A DNA stretch of 64,000 bases from Flavobacteriaceae bacterium NBU2977 (GTDB taxonomy: Bacteria > Bacteroidota > Bacteroidia > Flavobacteriales > Flavobacteriaceae): positions 62,001 through 126,000 of the forward strand of contig JAIOUW010000001.1 of the NCBI GenBank assembly GCA_019931105.1. The letters run 5' to 3'. This document shows positions 17,129 to 26,024 of this stretch, piece by piece (within the stretch, counting starts at the first letter, position 1; every line of letters begins with the position of its first letter). Below the pieces are notes generated by a model. The model was not told the DNA's origin, did not search any database, and worked only from the letters and a program-made list of their open reading frames with translations. Position numbers and translations under genes: made by a program.

Positions 17129-18523
17129 ATGACCACATCACGACGCAAATTTCTCACCTCAATCAGTATGTTGGCAGCCAGTTCGGCCATGCCTATTCAC
17201 GCATTTGATTTTGGCAAATCCAAAAAATTAAAGGTAGCCCTCGTCGGTACCGGTATCAGGGGTATCACTTTTTGGGGCAAACGGTTAGTGGATGAGTATT
17301 CTGATATTTTGGAATTCGTAGGACTAGCGGATATCAACCCGGGAAGATTGGAACATGGCAAAAAATACATAGGTGCCTCCTGCCCTACCTTTTCAAATTT
17401 TGAAGAAATGGTAAAGACGTCAAAACCCGATCTGATCATCGTGACCACAAAAGATTCGACGCATCACGAATTTATAATTAAAGGACTGGAGATGGGCTGT
17501 GATGTTTTGACCGAAAAGCCGTTAACTACAGATGAGACCAAGTGTCGGGGTATTTTGGAAGCCGAGAAAAAATCAGGAAAAAACCTTATCGTCGGCTTTA
17601 ACTATAGGTGGAGTCCATACGCCACAAAAATAAAGGAATTGCTGGCATCAGGTTCGATAGGAGAAATAACCTCTGTTGATTTTCATTGGTATTTGAATAC
17701 CTACCACGGTGCCTCCTACTTTAGAAGATGGCATGGCCTGGTAGAGAGTGGAGGCTCGCTTTGGGTGCATAAATCGACACATCATTTCGATCTGCTCAAT
17801 TGGTGGATCGATTCTGAACCGAGCGAGGTATTTGCCTACGGAGACTTGGAATTCTATGGAAAGAACGGGCCCTTCCGAGGTAAGAATTGCAGAGATTGCG
17901 AGCACACGGCAAACTGTGATTTTTATTGGGATATAAACAAGGATAAATTTCTAAAAGCCCTGTACGTAGACCACGAAAAACACGACGGATACATTCGTGA
18001 TAACTGCCTATTTAGGGAAGAAATTGATATTTACGACAAAATGTCGGCCCAAATAAAATATGCCAACAACGTGGTTGTCAACTACTCTTTGACCACCTAT
18101 TCACCTTTTGAAGGTTGGCGCGTATCCTTTAACGGTACCGAGGGCCGAATAGAAGCTTGGCTCGATATACCCTACAACAAAAATGTGGCGGTCGACCAAG
18201 CCGCTATGCACGCTAAGGAAATGGAACAGGCAGAAGACCAAGAATTCCATATCGAGCCTATAATCGTGCATAAATTATGGAAAGATTATTATACTGTCGA
18301 TGTCAAGACCGAAAAGAGCGGTCACGGCGGTGGAGACGGACGTTTGCAGGACAAGATATTTAGAGACACCCAAAGTGTGGATCCCTATGGTCGAAGCGCA
18401 GGTTCTCGAGACGGTGCCATGTCATGCCTTATCGGTATTGCCGCAAGAAACAGTATTGAGTCGGGCAAGGCCATAAAAATTGAATCCTTGACCGACCTAA
18501 AGCCAAAAATAAAACGAAGTTGA
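17129..18523 (+). CDS. Tat-exported Gfo/Idh/MocA-family oxidoreductase with a cysteine cluster
   Basis: 464 residues with a twin-arginine signal (SRRKFLTSISMLAASSAMP), so probably exported folded with its nicotinamide cofactor. The Rossmann domain starts at LKVALVGTGIRG (~residue 35); TEKPLTT is the conserved EKP motif; the C-terminal substrate domain holds HKSTHHFDLLNWW. An unusual insertion contains C254-x2-C257-x5-C263, with a fourth Cys at 293, which could bind zinc or iron. Substrate is unknown; sugars or inositols are typical of the superfamily. It is a single gene between the secA terminator and the histidine kinase. Confidence 0.85.
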   Translation: MTTSRRKFLTSISMLAASSAMPIHAFDFGKSKKLKVALVGTGIRGITFWGKRLVDEYSDILEFVGLADINPGRLEHGKKYIGASCPTFSNFEEMVKTSKPDLIIVTTKDSTHHEFIIKGLEMGCDVLTEKPLTTDETKCRGILEAEKKSGKNLIVGFNYRWSPYATKIKELLASGSIGEITSVDFHWYLNTYHGASYFRRWHGLVESGGSLWVHKSTHHFDLLNWWIDSEPSEVFAYGDLEFYGKNGPFRGKNCRDCEHTANCDFYWDINKDKFLKALYVDHEKHDGYIRDNCLFREEIDIYDKMSAQIKYANNVVVNYSLTTYSPFEGWRVSFNGTEGRIEAWLDIPYNKNVAVDQAAMHAKEMEQAEDQEFHIEPIIVHKLWKDYYTVDVKTEKSGHGGGDGRLQDKIFRDTQSVDPYGRSAGSRDGAMSCLIGIAARNSIESGKAIKIESLTDLKPKIKRS

Positions 18524-18555
18524 TTCACATCTAGCCCACTATATTAAGTTTGATT

Positions 18556-18563
18556 TACTTTTG
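18556..18563 (+). promoter_or_regulatory. -7 element for the histidine kinase gene
   Basis: TACTTTTG matches TAnnTTTG, 67 bases before the ATG at 18631. No good -33 element is seen at 17-19 bases, so this is a partial match. Confidence 0.45.
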
Positions 18564-18630
18564 TAATCTGCCAAACATGATTAGTTTTACATAAGTTATT
18601 TCAAGAGTAGGTTCAAAGTAAAATAGGGTT

Positions 18631-19845
18631 ATGGAAGGTACAACCATTGATGTGGAACGCCTGCGGGATAAGATCAATCTGGTTCTCCGGGTCAATTATA
18701 TTGCCGCTTCCCTGGCCATAATATTTTCAGCTGTATGCCTTTTTCTGTTGAAAATAACTGAGATCGTCCCACATACCTTTTTGTTTTTTGGGTTGTTCAA
18801 CCTACTGAACACACTCCTTTTCAGGTATCACAAAAACCTTACCCTAACTTATAACATTTCATCGATAGCAGCGTTGGTCTCTGCCTTGGTCATCACCCTA
18901 TATACCGGCGGAATTGCGAGTCCGTTTATATTTACGCTGGCCTTGATCGTGTTTGCGGGCTATGTGACCACCAGACAATACGGCCAAGTTTATCTCAACC
19001 TAATTTTGTTCCTGATTATATTGATCTATTCACAAAGTTTGGAGGACTTTAGTTTTACAAGAAATGTCATTCCCGAAGAATCACAGAGTCTATTCAATTT
19101 GCTGTCCGTAATGTTCTCAGTATATCTTCTGGGCAATGTCTTCGGCAAGAATTTATTACGCACCCACCATCGCGTATATAAGTCAAAAATGGCCATAGCC
19201 CAACAGATAAAAGAGCGCGAGACACTTTTAAAAGAAATTCATCATAGGGTCAAAAACAATCTACAAACCGTTTCAAGTTTGTTGAGCCTACAGTCAAGAA
19301 ACATCGAGGACCCAAAAATGAAAGAGTTGATCAAAAGCAGCCAAAACCGTGTCATTTCTATGGCCATGGTACACGAAATGCTATATATGCGCGACGACCT
19401 TTCAAAAATTGAATATGAATCATATGTTCAAGAGCTCGCAGATTATTTGATCCGATCCCTCAAAGGGACCGAAAACCGCGTGAAATTAAATATTGATATA
19501 CACGATATCAAACTGGGAATAGATACCGCCATTCCATTGGGCCTGTTGATCAATGAAGCCATAACCAATGCCCTAAAATATGGTATTAAAGGAGATGAAG
19601 AAGGTGAAATCAATATCGCATTGAAAAAAGAGGCGGGCAGTGAATATGTACTGAACATTGGGGATAATGGTGTTGGTTTCCCAGAGACCGTAAATCATAA
19701 GAACACCAAATCTTTGGGCCTTAAACTCATACACAACCTTGCACGTCAACTAAAGGGTTCGATCAACCGCGACGCTTCAAAAAAAGGCACTTATTATATT
19801 GTGAAGTTCAAAGATATAGGCAGTAATTTTCATTCGATAGCCTAA
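18631..19845 (+). CDS. Membrane sensor histidine kinase, HisKA_2 type
   Basis: 404 residues: six membrane helices in the first ~175 residues and no periplasmic domain of note, then a short linker coiled coil, the HisKA_2 dimerisation/phosphoacceptor box KEIHHRVKNNLQTVSSLL (His204/His205, the second the likelier acceptor), and a HATPase_c domain with the N box (INEAITNALKYG) and G1 box (IGDNGVGFP). HisKA_2 kinases usually act with LytTR or other response regulators. No response regulator is adjacent, so it is an orphan. The membrane part probably senses a lipid-phase or small hydrophobic signal; this last point is inference. Confidence 0.9.
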   Translation: MEGTTIDVERLRDKINLVLRVNYIAASLAIIFSAVCLFLLKITEIVPHTFLFFGLFNLLNTLLFRYHKNLTLTYNISSIAALVSALVITLYTGGIASPFIFTLALIVFAGYVTTRQYGQVYLNLILFLIILIYSQSLEDFSFTRNVIPEESQSLFNLLSVMFSVYLLGNVFGKNLLRTHHRVYKSKMAIAQQIKERETLLKEIHHRVKNNLQTVSSLLSLQSRNIEDPKMKELIKSSQNRVISMAMVHEMLYMRDDLSKIEYESYVQELADYLIRSLKGTENRVKLNIDIHDIKLGIDTAIPLGLLINEAITNALKYGIKGDEEGEINIALKKEAGSEYVLNIGDNGVGFPETVNHKNTKSLGLKLIHNLARQLKGSINRDASKKGTYYIVKFKDIGSNFHSIA

Positions 19846-19958
19846 ACTTAGACTTCTGATCGCATCGATTATATAAAAAGTTCTCTTGTAGCTATCCACG
19901 TGAATGGCTTTCTATTTTTATACCTATATTTAAAACGGTTAATTCAAATATATTATCG

Positions 19959-22478
19959 ATGGTAAAACGATTACTTGTGCTTGTTTTGTTATGCAATACT
20001 TCACTTTATGGCCAAGACTATTTCTTAGAAAAATATGAGCCTTATACTAGCAAGATACCTTCGCCCGAGCAATTCTTGGGTTATGGTATCGGGCAACATC
20101 ATACACGCCATGATTTGATCGTTGCCTATTTGGAAAAGCTGAGCGAAGTTTCCGATAGGGCATCCATACATTATTATGGCAAGACCCACGAAGGACGTAA
20201 ATTGGTCATTTTGACCATTACTACCCCGGAAAATTTATCGAATCTTGAAAACCTAAAAAAACAACATCTGGCATTTACGGATCCCGAACAAAATGCTTCG
20301 AACTACGACAATGTGCCGGTTTTTATCAATTTAGCTTATAATGTTCACGGTAATGAGCCTTCGAGTTCCGAGGCCGCGATGTTGACCGCCTATACCCTTG
20401 TCGCTTCCGAGAGTGCCGAAATAGAAAAATATCGAAAGAATGCCGTAATCTTTATAGACCCGACCATCAATCCGGATGGACGTGACCGACATACCCAATG
20501 GGCAAATACCTATCAAGGAGCTCCCGAAGTAGCCGACCCTCAAGATGCTGAACATAACGAATATTGGCCAGGAGGGCGCACCAATCACTATTGGTTCGAT
20601 CTGAACAGGGACTGGTTGCTGGCCGTTAATCCTGAAAGCCGGGGAAAGTTGAACTGGTACCATCAATGGTACCCCAATGTGGTTACCGACTTTCATGAAA
20701 TGGGAAGTCAAAGCACCTATTTTTTCGAGCCGATGAAAGACAATGGGTCATTAGATCCGATTATGCCCAAGGAAAATTATGAGGACCTGAACACCCTATT
20801 CGGAAATTATTTTGCAAAAGCAATGGATAGCATCGGTTCGTTTTATTTCACCAAAGAAGTATTTGATGGCACTTATCCTGGCTATGGCTCTTCCTATCCT
20901 GACCTACAGGGTGGCCTGGGGCTCCTTTTTGAACAGGCCAGTTCACGAGGGCATCGCCAAAAAACGGCCTTTGGCGAAATCACCTTTCCTTTTACGATCC
21001 GAAACCAGTATACTTCAAGTATTACCACGGTCAGAGCTGCTGTCGAAAACAAAGCGTATATGCGCAAATACCAACAAGATTTCTTCAAAAGCGCGCTGAC
21101 CAACGCGGCCAAAAGCAAGATCAAGGGCTATACATTTGGTGACGAAAAAGATCAAAACCGCACCAAGGCATTTATAGATAAGTTATTGTTGCATAAAATC
21201 GATGTGTATAAATCAGGAAACAAATATGTGGTTCCGACCAAACAGCCACAATATCGAATGGTGCAGACTATGTTCGAAACGTACGGTAAATACCGTGATA
21301 GTGTCTATTATGATGCTTCCGCATGGTCGGTGGCCAATTTTTATAATATGAAATACCGACCGGTTACCAGCCTTAATCTTGGCGAGAAGGTTACTGACCT
21401 AAAGGGTTTGGTCACCGTTGATCCCGTAAAAAAATCAAACTATGCCTATGTAATCGATTGGCAAGACTACAATGCGCCGGCTGCTTTGAACTACTTGCAA
21501 TCGCAAGGACTCGTATTATCGAGTTCGGCAAAACCTTTTACCACAATGGTAGGATCTGCGACCAAGACTTTTGGTTATGGCACATTGATGGTCCCGGTGA
21601 GCTTACAAAAGAAAAATCCCGATGAAATATTCGAACTGCTCCAAAAAGCCCAACAAGAATATGAAGTACCCATTTTTGCCATCAATACGGGACTTAACCT
21701 AAACGGAATCGATTTAGGCAGCGCGTATGTCTCACCCATAAAAAAACCCAAGGCCTTTATGCTGATCGGCAATGGGGTAAGTTCATATGAAGCGGGCGAG
21801 GTATGGCATTTGCTCGATACCCGCGTTCGCATGCCCGTTACGAAAATTCCGATGCGCAATTTCAATAGGGCCAATTTTGATAAATACAATGTCTTGGTCA
21901 TGGTTTCGGGCCGCTATTCACTCAATGAAGGGCAGCAGAAAAAAATCAAGGATTGGGTGAGCAAGGGCAATACACTTGTCACCATAGGATCCGCATCGAA
22001 ATGGGCCGTTGAAAAGAAATTGGTCAAAGAAAAATTGACCGAAGTCAAAAAAGATTCCACAGAAAAGACAATGCGCAAGCCATATGTCGATGCTCCCGAA
22101 AATATTGGTAAAGAAAGCGTGGGTGGTGTAATTCTAAAAGCCGATATAGATATTACGCATCCCCTGGCTTTTGGATATACAGACACCACAATACCTGTTT
22201 ACAAGAATAATGAAGTTTGGTTGGCGCCAAGCAAGAACGAATATTCTACCGTGGCCAAATACAGTGCCGACCCGCATATCGATGGTTTTATGACCGAAAA
22301 GAACAGAGATGAATTCGTAAAGCCTTCCGCATCATTGATAGTTAGTCCGTTGGGAGGTGGCCGTGTGGTGCTTTTTGCCGACAACCCAAATTTCCGAGGT
22401 TCATGGTATGGCACCAATCGTTTGTTCTTGAATGCGCTTTTCTTGGGAAACCAAATCCGAATTCCTGAATCAAACTAA
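19959..22478 (+). CDS. Exported M14-family zinc carboxypeptidase
   Basis: 839 residues with a signal peptide (VKRLLVLVLLCNTSLYGQ). The M14 metallopeptidase domain (~residues 35-380) keeps all key residues: zinc ligands His130 and Glu133 (NVHGNEP), the third ligand His246 (TDFHEMG), the substrate-binding NPDGRDR and the catalytic Glu325 (LLFEQASSRG). The C-terminal half resembles the flavin-independent GATase1-like/DUF4350-type beta domain seen in other large Bacteroidota M14 proteins. It probably trims peptides in the periplasm or outside the cell. The following amidohydrolase starts 31 bases downstream, so the two are likely one operon for peptide or amide use. Confidence 0.9.
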   Translation: MVKRLLVLVLLCNTSLYGQDYFLEKYEPYTSKIPSPEQFLGYGIGQHHTRHDLIVAYLEKLSEVSDRASIHYYGKTHEGRKLVILTITTPENLSNLENLKKQHLAFTDPEQNASNYDNVPVFINLAYNVHGNEPSSSEAAMLTAYTLVASESAEIEKYRKNAVIFIDPTINPDGRDRHTQWANTYQGAPEVADPQDAEHNEYWPGGRTNHYWFDLNRDWLLAVNPESRGKLNWYHQWYPNVVTDFHEMGSQSTYFFEPMKDNGSLDPIMPKENYEDLNTLFGNYFAKAMDSIGSFYFTKEVFDGTYPGYGSSYPDLQGGLGLLFEQASSRGHRQKTAFGEITFPFTIRNQYTSSITTVRAAVENKAYMRKYQQDFFKSALTNAAKSKIKGYTFGDEKDQNRTKAFIDKLLLHKIDVYKSGNKYVVPTKQPQYRMVQTMFETYGKYRDSVYYDASAWSVANFYNMKYRPVTSLNLGEKVTDLKGLVTVDPVKKSNYAYVIDWQDYNAPAALNYLQSQGLVLSSSAKPFTTMVGSATKTFGYGTLMVPVSLQKKNPDEIFELLQKAQQEYEVPIFAINTGLNLNGIDLGSAYVSPIKKPKAFMLIGNGVSSYEAGEVWHLLDTRVRMPVTKIPMRNFNRANFDKYNVLVMVSGRYSLNEGQQKKIKDWVSKGNTLVTIGSASKWAVEKKLVKEKLTEVKKDSTEKTMRKPYVDAPENIGKESVGGVILKADIDITHPLAFGYTDTTIPVYKNNEVWLAPSKNEYSTVAKYSADPHIDGFMTEKNRDEFVKPSASLIVSPLGGGRVVLFADNPNFRGSWYGTNRLFLNALFLGNQIRIPESN

Positions 22479-22509
22479 TCTGATTATTTAAACCTTCACA
22501 AATTAACAA

Positions 22510-24102
22510 ATGCAAAAACAAAAGTTCTTAATTGCGATAGCCCTATTCGCTATAGGTGTTTCCCATATTACGGCACAATCCCTCGAGGGAGATGGACCTT
22601 TTTCACAACTCATTATCCGTGGGGTAATGTTGATCAACGGTAATGGGGCGCCACCACAAGGTCCCATCGATATTGTCGTCGAAAACAATATCATTAAAAA
22701 AATACAAGTGGTCGGATACGATGGTGTACCTATTGACGAATCGAAAAGGCCGAAACTTACTTCGGGAGGCAAAGAATTGGACTGTAGCGGTATGTATCTC
22801 ATGCCCGGGTTCATTGATATGCACGGCCATATCGGCGGTAAGGCCCAAGGTGCCGAACCCGATTATGTCTTTAAGCTTTGGATGGGACATGGGGTTACCA
22901 CCGTGCGTGAACCAAGTGGACGCGGGGTAGATTTCACGATGGATCTAAAACGCAAAAGTGCCAAAAATGAAATCGTTGCACCGCGCATCTATGCCTACAC
23001 CGGTTTCGGGCAAACAAGCAAAAACTTCAATCCGCTGAACGACATACCGATTTCCACGCCCGAACAGGCACGTGAATGGGTACGTGCCAATGCCAAAAAA
23101 GGTGCTGATGGCATTAAGTTTTTTGGAGCTGAACCGGAAATCATGGCGGCGGCTTTGGACGAGAATAAAAAACTCGGACTTGGATCCGCCTGCCATCATG
23201 CGCAATTGAGTGTGGCGCGTTGGAATGTCTTGCATTCCGCTCGTGCGGGCCTCACCTCCATGGAACACTGGTACGGATTACCCGAGGCGTTGTTCGATGA
23301 TAGAACCGTCCAGGATTATCCGTTGGACTATAATTACCAAAACGAACAGCATCGTTTCGAAAATGCAGGTAGGCTTTGGGCGCAGGCAGCTAAACCGGGT
23401 TCCGAAAAATGGGAAAGCGTAATGACAGAACTTTTGGAACTTGATTTCACGTTAGATCCAACTTTTAATATCTACGAGGCCAGTCGCGATCTACAGCGTG
23501 CACGACGGGCCGAATGGCACGAAGAGTATACCTTGCCCTCACTGTGGGAGTTCTATCAACCCAGTAAGATATCGCACGGCAGCTATTGGCACGATTGGGG
23601 CACGGAGCAGGAAGTCGCCTGGCGCGAGAATTTTCAATTGTGGATGAAGTTCATCAACGAATATAAAAATCGAGGGGGTCGCGTAACCACAGGCTCCGAT
23701 TCCGGGTTTATCTTTCAACTCTACGGATTTGCCTATATCCGTGAATTCGAGCTACTGCGTGAGGCAGGTTTCCATCCTTTGGAAATCATTCGGGCCGCCA
23801 CCCTGAATGGCGCCGAGGCATTAGGGGCCGATGATAAGATCGGAAGTGTTGCCATTGGCAAACTGGCCGATTTTGTCGTGGTCGATGCCAATCCACTGAA
23901 AAATCTAAAAGTACTTTACGGAACAGGGGCCGTAAAATTAACGGATGATAACGAAGTCATTCGTGAAGGTGGTGTCAAATACACCATTAAGGATGGTATT
24001 GTTTATGACGCCAAGGCATTGCTCAAAGACGTCAAACGCATGGTTGCCGAGGAAAAAGAAAAAACAGGTTTTAAATTACTTCAACCCGGTGTAAAGGAGT
24101 AG
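22510..24102 (+). CDS. Exported amidohydrolase
   Basis: 530 residues with a signal peptide (residues ~1-22, ending SHITAQ). The amidohydrolase metal site is present: GFIDMHGHIGG (H-x-H) at ~residues 98-108, later ACHHAQLS with a His pair, the conserved GSDSGF aspartate, and the C-terminal GKLADFVVVDANPL. Family members cleave C-N bonds, for example in prolyl dipeptides, imidazolones or cyclic amides; the substrate cannot be assigned. It is probably co-transcribed with the M14 carboxypeptidase and terminated by the hairpin at 24130. Confidence 0.85.
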   Translation: MQKQKFLIAIALFAIGVSHITAQSLEGDGPFSQLIIRGVMLINGNGAPPQGPIDIVVENNIIKKIQVVGYDGVPIDESKRPKLTSGGKELDCSGMYLMPGFIDMHGHIGGKAQGAEPDYVFKLWMGHGVTTVREPSGRGVDFTMDLKRKSAKNEIVAPRIYAYTGFGQTSKNFNPLNDIPISTPEQAREWVRANAKKGADGIKFFGAEPEIMAAALDENKKLGLGSACHHAQLSVARWNVLHSARAGLTSMEHWYGLPEALFDDRTVQDYPLDYNYQNEQHRFENAGRLWAQAAKPGSEKWESVMTELLELDFTLDPTFNIYEASRDLQRARRAEWHEEYTLPSLWEFYQPSKISHGSYWHDWGTEQEVAWRENFQLWMKFINEYKNRGGRVTTGSDSGFIFQLYGFAYIREFELLREAGFHPLEIIRAATLNGAEALGADDKIGSVAIGKLADFVVVDANPLKNLKVLYGTGAVKLTDDNEVIREGGVKYTIKDGIVYDAKALLKDVKRMVAEEKEKTGFKLLQPGVKE

Positions 24103-24129
24103 TAATTCTCAATAGCGGGATGCTATTAC

Positions 24130-24166
24130 AAAAGCCCGTCTTTCGGTATTGCGAAGGCGGGCTTTT
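24130..24166. terminator. Rho-independent terminator between convergent genes
   Basis: The stem AAAAGCCCGxC / GxCGGGCTTTT, extended by TTCG/CGAA around the loop, lies between the amidohydrolase (ends 24102) and the minus-strand small gene ending at 24185. T-runs are only four long on either side. Confidence 0.75.
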
Positions 24167-24184
24167 ATAGGCTTCATGTTCTTC

Positions 24185-24307
24185 CTATTTTCTAGGTTCA
24201 TAATTTACCGGAACCTTTATGGGCCTTAATTGACCTTTGGTCTTTGGAAAAATGCCCACATAACTCAAATAAAGGGCAACAGGTAACATAAGTGCGATGA
24301 TGATCAT
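24185..24307 (-). CDS. Small membrane protein (40 aa), unassigned
   Basis: Reading the minus strand, the ATG at 24307 opens a 40-codon frame ending TAG at 24185. It has a hydrophobic span (IIIALMLPVALYLSYVGIF) followed by a polar tail (PKTKGQLRPIKVPVNYEPRK). Codon choice resembles the neighbours. The frame stays open 14 codons upstream to a TAA without another start, and it sits 57 bases after the stop of the small exported gene at 24365 on the same strand, so it could be its distal partner. No function is recognised. Confidence 0.5.
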   Translation of the reverse strand: MIIIALMLPVALYLSYVGIFPKTKGQLRPIKVPVNYEPRK

Positions 24308-24364
24308 AACTGTACGGGTTTGTAACGCTCGCTGTTTAACGAGGTAGTTTTAATGTTTCAAGTA

Positions 24365-24622
24365 TTATGCCAATTTGGCTTTGGTATTTTTTGTAGCAAA
24401 ATCGAGCTCTTTTCTAACCTTAGAGTTTTTACGGCGATATAACCGAGCTACCGAGTTTTCTTTTTGGGCTGCCATTTCTTTTTTAGAAACAATATGATCG
24501 TTGCCAGTGACCAGAACAACACCCATTTCAATAGACTGAACTTTATCATGGTTTTCTATGTTTTGGGCCAGAGCGATTGCTCCGAAGATGAGTACAAATA
24601 CGAGTGTTAAAACAGCCTTCAT
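24365..24622 (-). CDS. Small exported basic protein, YRR/KxA family, member 1
   Basis: 85 residues: signal peptide ending around ALAQ (residues 1-19), then a short variable mature region and a strongly basic C-terminus, LYRRKNSKVRKELDFAT...KAKLA. That C-terminal pattern, YRR-x2-S-x-V-(K/R)-K-x-L-x-F...K-(M/L)-A, recurs in the three other small proteins at 25431, 26547 and 31301. I do not recognise a named family. A hairpin (24634-24653) lies 11 bases before the ATG, and an upstream element shared with members 2 and 3 lies at 24706-24730. Confidence 0.75.
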   Translation of the reverse strand: MKAVLTLVFVLIFGAIALAQNIENHDKVQSIEMGVVLVTGNDHIVSKKEMAAQKENSVARLYRRKNSKVRKELDFATKNTKAKLA

Positions 24623-24633
24623 AAGCTAAGATT

Positions 24634-24653
24634 GGGTTATACCAAGATAACCC
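24634..24653 (-). promoter_or_regulatory. Start-proximal hairpin of member 1
   Basis: GGGTTAT-accaag-ATAACCC is a perfect 7-bp stem with a six-base loop, 11 bases upstream of the ATG at 24622 and therefore inside the 5' leader, covering the ribosome-binding region. It may modulate translation or mRNA stability. Confidence 0.5.
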
Positions 24654-24705
24654 CGAAGCAGGCCCCGGAAGGGTTTCAAATCGCTAAAAACCCTTATTTT
24701 TCGGT

Positions 24706-24730
24706 ATCTGTAAAAAGGTCGGATGAAGTG
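24706..24730 (-). promoter_or_regulatory. Upstream element shared by the small exported genes (copy 1)
   Basis: On the coding strand it reads CACTTCATCCGACCTTTT followed by TACAGAT. The same element occurs upstream of members 2 and 3 as CACTTAATCCGAACTTTT + GCAGAT. The proximal edge is 84 bases from the A of the start codon in each case. It may be a promoter with an overlapping operator. Confidence 0.55.
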
Positions 24731-24873
24731 TTATAAAGTGTCGATAAAAATTCAAAGCGGTTAAAACGACTTGCCGAAAAAAAATGTTTTTTATCGATGA
24801 TTTTCCGCTATCAAAATGAACTTCCGATTTAAAATCTGACCGATCTTTGTTCTGGGAACCCTATATTTGTCTT

Positions 24874-25308
24874 GTGACCACCGCGCAATTTCAAGAGTTT
24901 TCAAAAAGGATCGATCAATTGACCCTTGAGCATAAACCAACGTTCGGAAAGATGAGTACGGGCCAAATGGTTTGCCATTGTACCGACCAATTGCGATTGG
25001 CTTTCGGATCTTTACGGCCTGATGAAGATTATATCAGAATTGACCCTAAAAAAGTCAGGGCACTTGCCCTTAGCGGAAAAACGGTACCTACTCCAAAAGG
25101 TTTGGACCAAGTGAAAGGTGGGGGCACCAAGCCTACGACCTTGGAAAATGACAAACTACTTTTAAAAGCACATCTGCAAGAGCTGGTTAATTTACCGGAA
25201 GATTATGCATTTGCACCACACCCCTATTTTGGGCCATTCGATAAAAAGAGATGGACGAACCTAACCATATACCACCTGAACCATCATCTCGCACAGTTCA
25301 ATGTATGA
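24874..25308 (+). CDS. DUF1569 (DinB-like) protein
   Basis: 144 residues from the GTG at 24874; a TTG at 24847 in the same frame adds nine residues of non-family character. The family pattern is clear by comparison with the paralogue at 54919: RI-x-x-LT...P-x-(F/W)GKM(S/N)xxQM-x-(C/A)HC near the start and a C-terminal L-x-x-HHLxQF. The fold is the four-helix DinB/YfiT bundle; His residues in HC and HLNHH could bind a metal. The reaction is unknown. It is divergent from the small exported gene at 24365. Confidence 0.75.
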   Translation: MTTAQFQEFSKRIDQLTLEHKPTFGKMSTGQMVCHCTDQLRLAFGSLRPDEDYIRIDPKKVRALALSGKTVPTPKGLDQVKGGGTKPTTLENDKLLLKAHLQELVNLPEDYAFAPHPYFGPFDKKRWTNLTIYHLNHHLAQFNV

Positions 25309-25430
25309 CCAAAAGGCATTCTTTATATCGGTCTTGAAATAGACCCACTTAGAAATTGCGCCCAAATTTGGGTATCTAACAAAAGTATTATCGGGAAACT
25401 AGTATTACAGCGGGTGAATTGATAGGTAGA

Positions 25431-25670
25431 TCATGCCATCTTCGCCCTATCCCTTTTGGTAGTGAAAGACAAGGCCTTCTTAACTTTACTGTTAGACCTT
25501 CTGTACAAACGGGCAACTTCGGTGTTTTTTTCGGTCACTGTTTTTTCGACGGTGATTTCGGTTACAATGCTCATTTCGATAGTTTCTACCTTTACTTCTT
25601 TGGTAGTGTTCTGAGCTTGGGCGGCCATTCCGACAAAAAGAACAAAAATTAAAGTTGCGATGGTTTTCAT
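25431..25670 (-). CDS. Small exported basic protein, YRR/KxA family, member 2
   Basis: 79 residues: signal peptide (KTIATLIFVLFVGMAAQAQ), a Glu/Val/Thr-rich middle (KVETIEMSIVTEITVEKTV) and the basic family C-terminus LYRRSNSKVKKALSFTT ending RAKMA. It is almost identical to member 3 (T42-to-K-type and K-to-N changes only). The mature peptide would be about 60 residues and is rich in Lys/Arg at its end. It is preceded by a hairpin that begins five bases before the ATG. Unknown function; secreted or periplasmic by its signal. Confidence 0.8.
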   Translation of the reverse strand: MKTIATLIFVLFVGMAAQAQNTTKEVKVETIEMSIVTEITVEKTVTEKNTEVARLYRRSNSKVKKALSFTTKRDRAKMA

Positions 25671-25675
25671 GACTT

Positions 25676-25698
25676 GCGTTTTTATATAATAAAAACGC
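25676..25698 (-). promoter_or_regulatory. Start-proximal hairpin of member 2
   Basis: GCGTTTTTAT-ata-ATAAAAACGC is a perfect 10-bp stem with a three-base loop, ending five bases before the ATG at 25670. It occupies the place of a ribosome-binding site. The same hairpin is conserved in the duplicated copy. Confidence 0.6.
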
Positions 25699-25753
25699 CG
25701 TAGGCCCCATTCTACAGGGTTTGCGTTCGTTCAACGAGACCAAATACTCGTCG

Positions 25754-25777
25754 ATCTGCAAAAGTTCGGATTAAGTG
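25754..25777 (-). promoter_or_regulatory. Upstream element shared by the small exported genes (copy 2)
   Basis: Coding-strand sequence CACTTAATCCGAACTTTT + GCAGAT, with the proximal edge 84 bases from the A of the ATG at 25670, the same spacing as in member 1. It lies inside the CGTTCG/CGAACG inverted arms (25724-25729 and 25792-25797). Confidence 0.55.
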
Positions 25778-26024
25778 CAAAAAACACTCGACGAACGTCT
25801 GAAAGGGGAATTACAACTTACCGAAAAAAGATGCCGTTCGACCGGATTATCCATCGGTTTGCAACAGTCAAAATTGCAGAGTTATGTAATTTATTGGCAA
25901 CTAAGGACTCAACAATCCGTCGGGCAAACCCCTAATCAAAATTTTATTTACCTTTTGGTCATATCGAAATTGATAAATTGCCCGAACAAGTTTAGAACCA
26001 GATAAACCTATAACCGCATTGATA

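Larger units (their letters stand above)
25429..25797. repeat. Segmental duplication, copy A (369 bp)
   Basis: This block and 26545-26913 align without gaps in direct orientation with 7 differences (about 98% identity). It holds the complete small exported gene and 127 bases of its leader. All seven differences fall in the coding part (five silent, two changing residues), while the leader is identical. The upstream edge coincides with CGAACG (25792-25797), which pairs with CGTTCG at 25724-25729. No transposase or terminal repeats of an insertion element are present. Confidence 0.95.

Noticed and set aside
24634-24653. Reading the start-proximal hairpins as transcription terminators
   Set aside because: They are next to start codons and lack a T-run in the direction of transcription.
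25775-26005. 76-codon plus-strand frame after the first duplication copy
   Set aside because: It begins inside the structured leader of the small exported gene and has no signal, domain or coding-like pattern.
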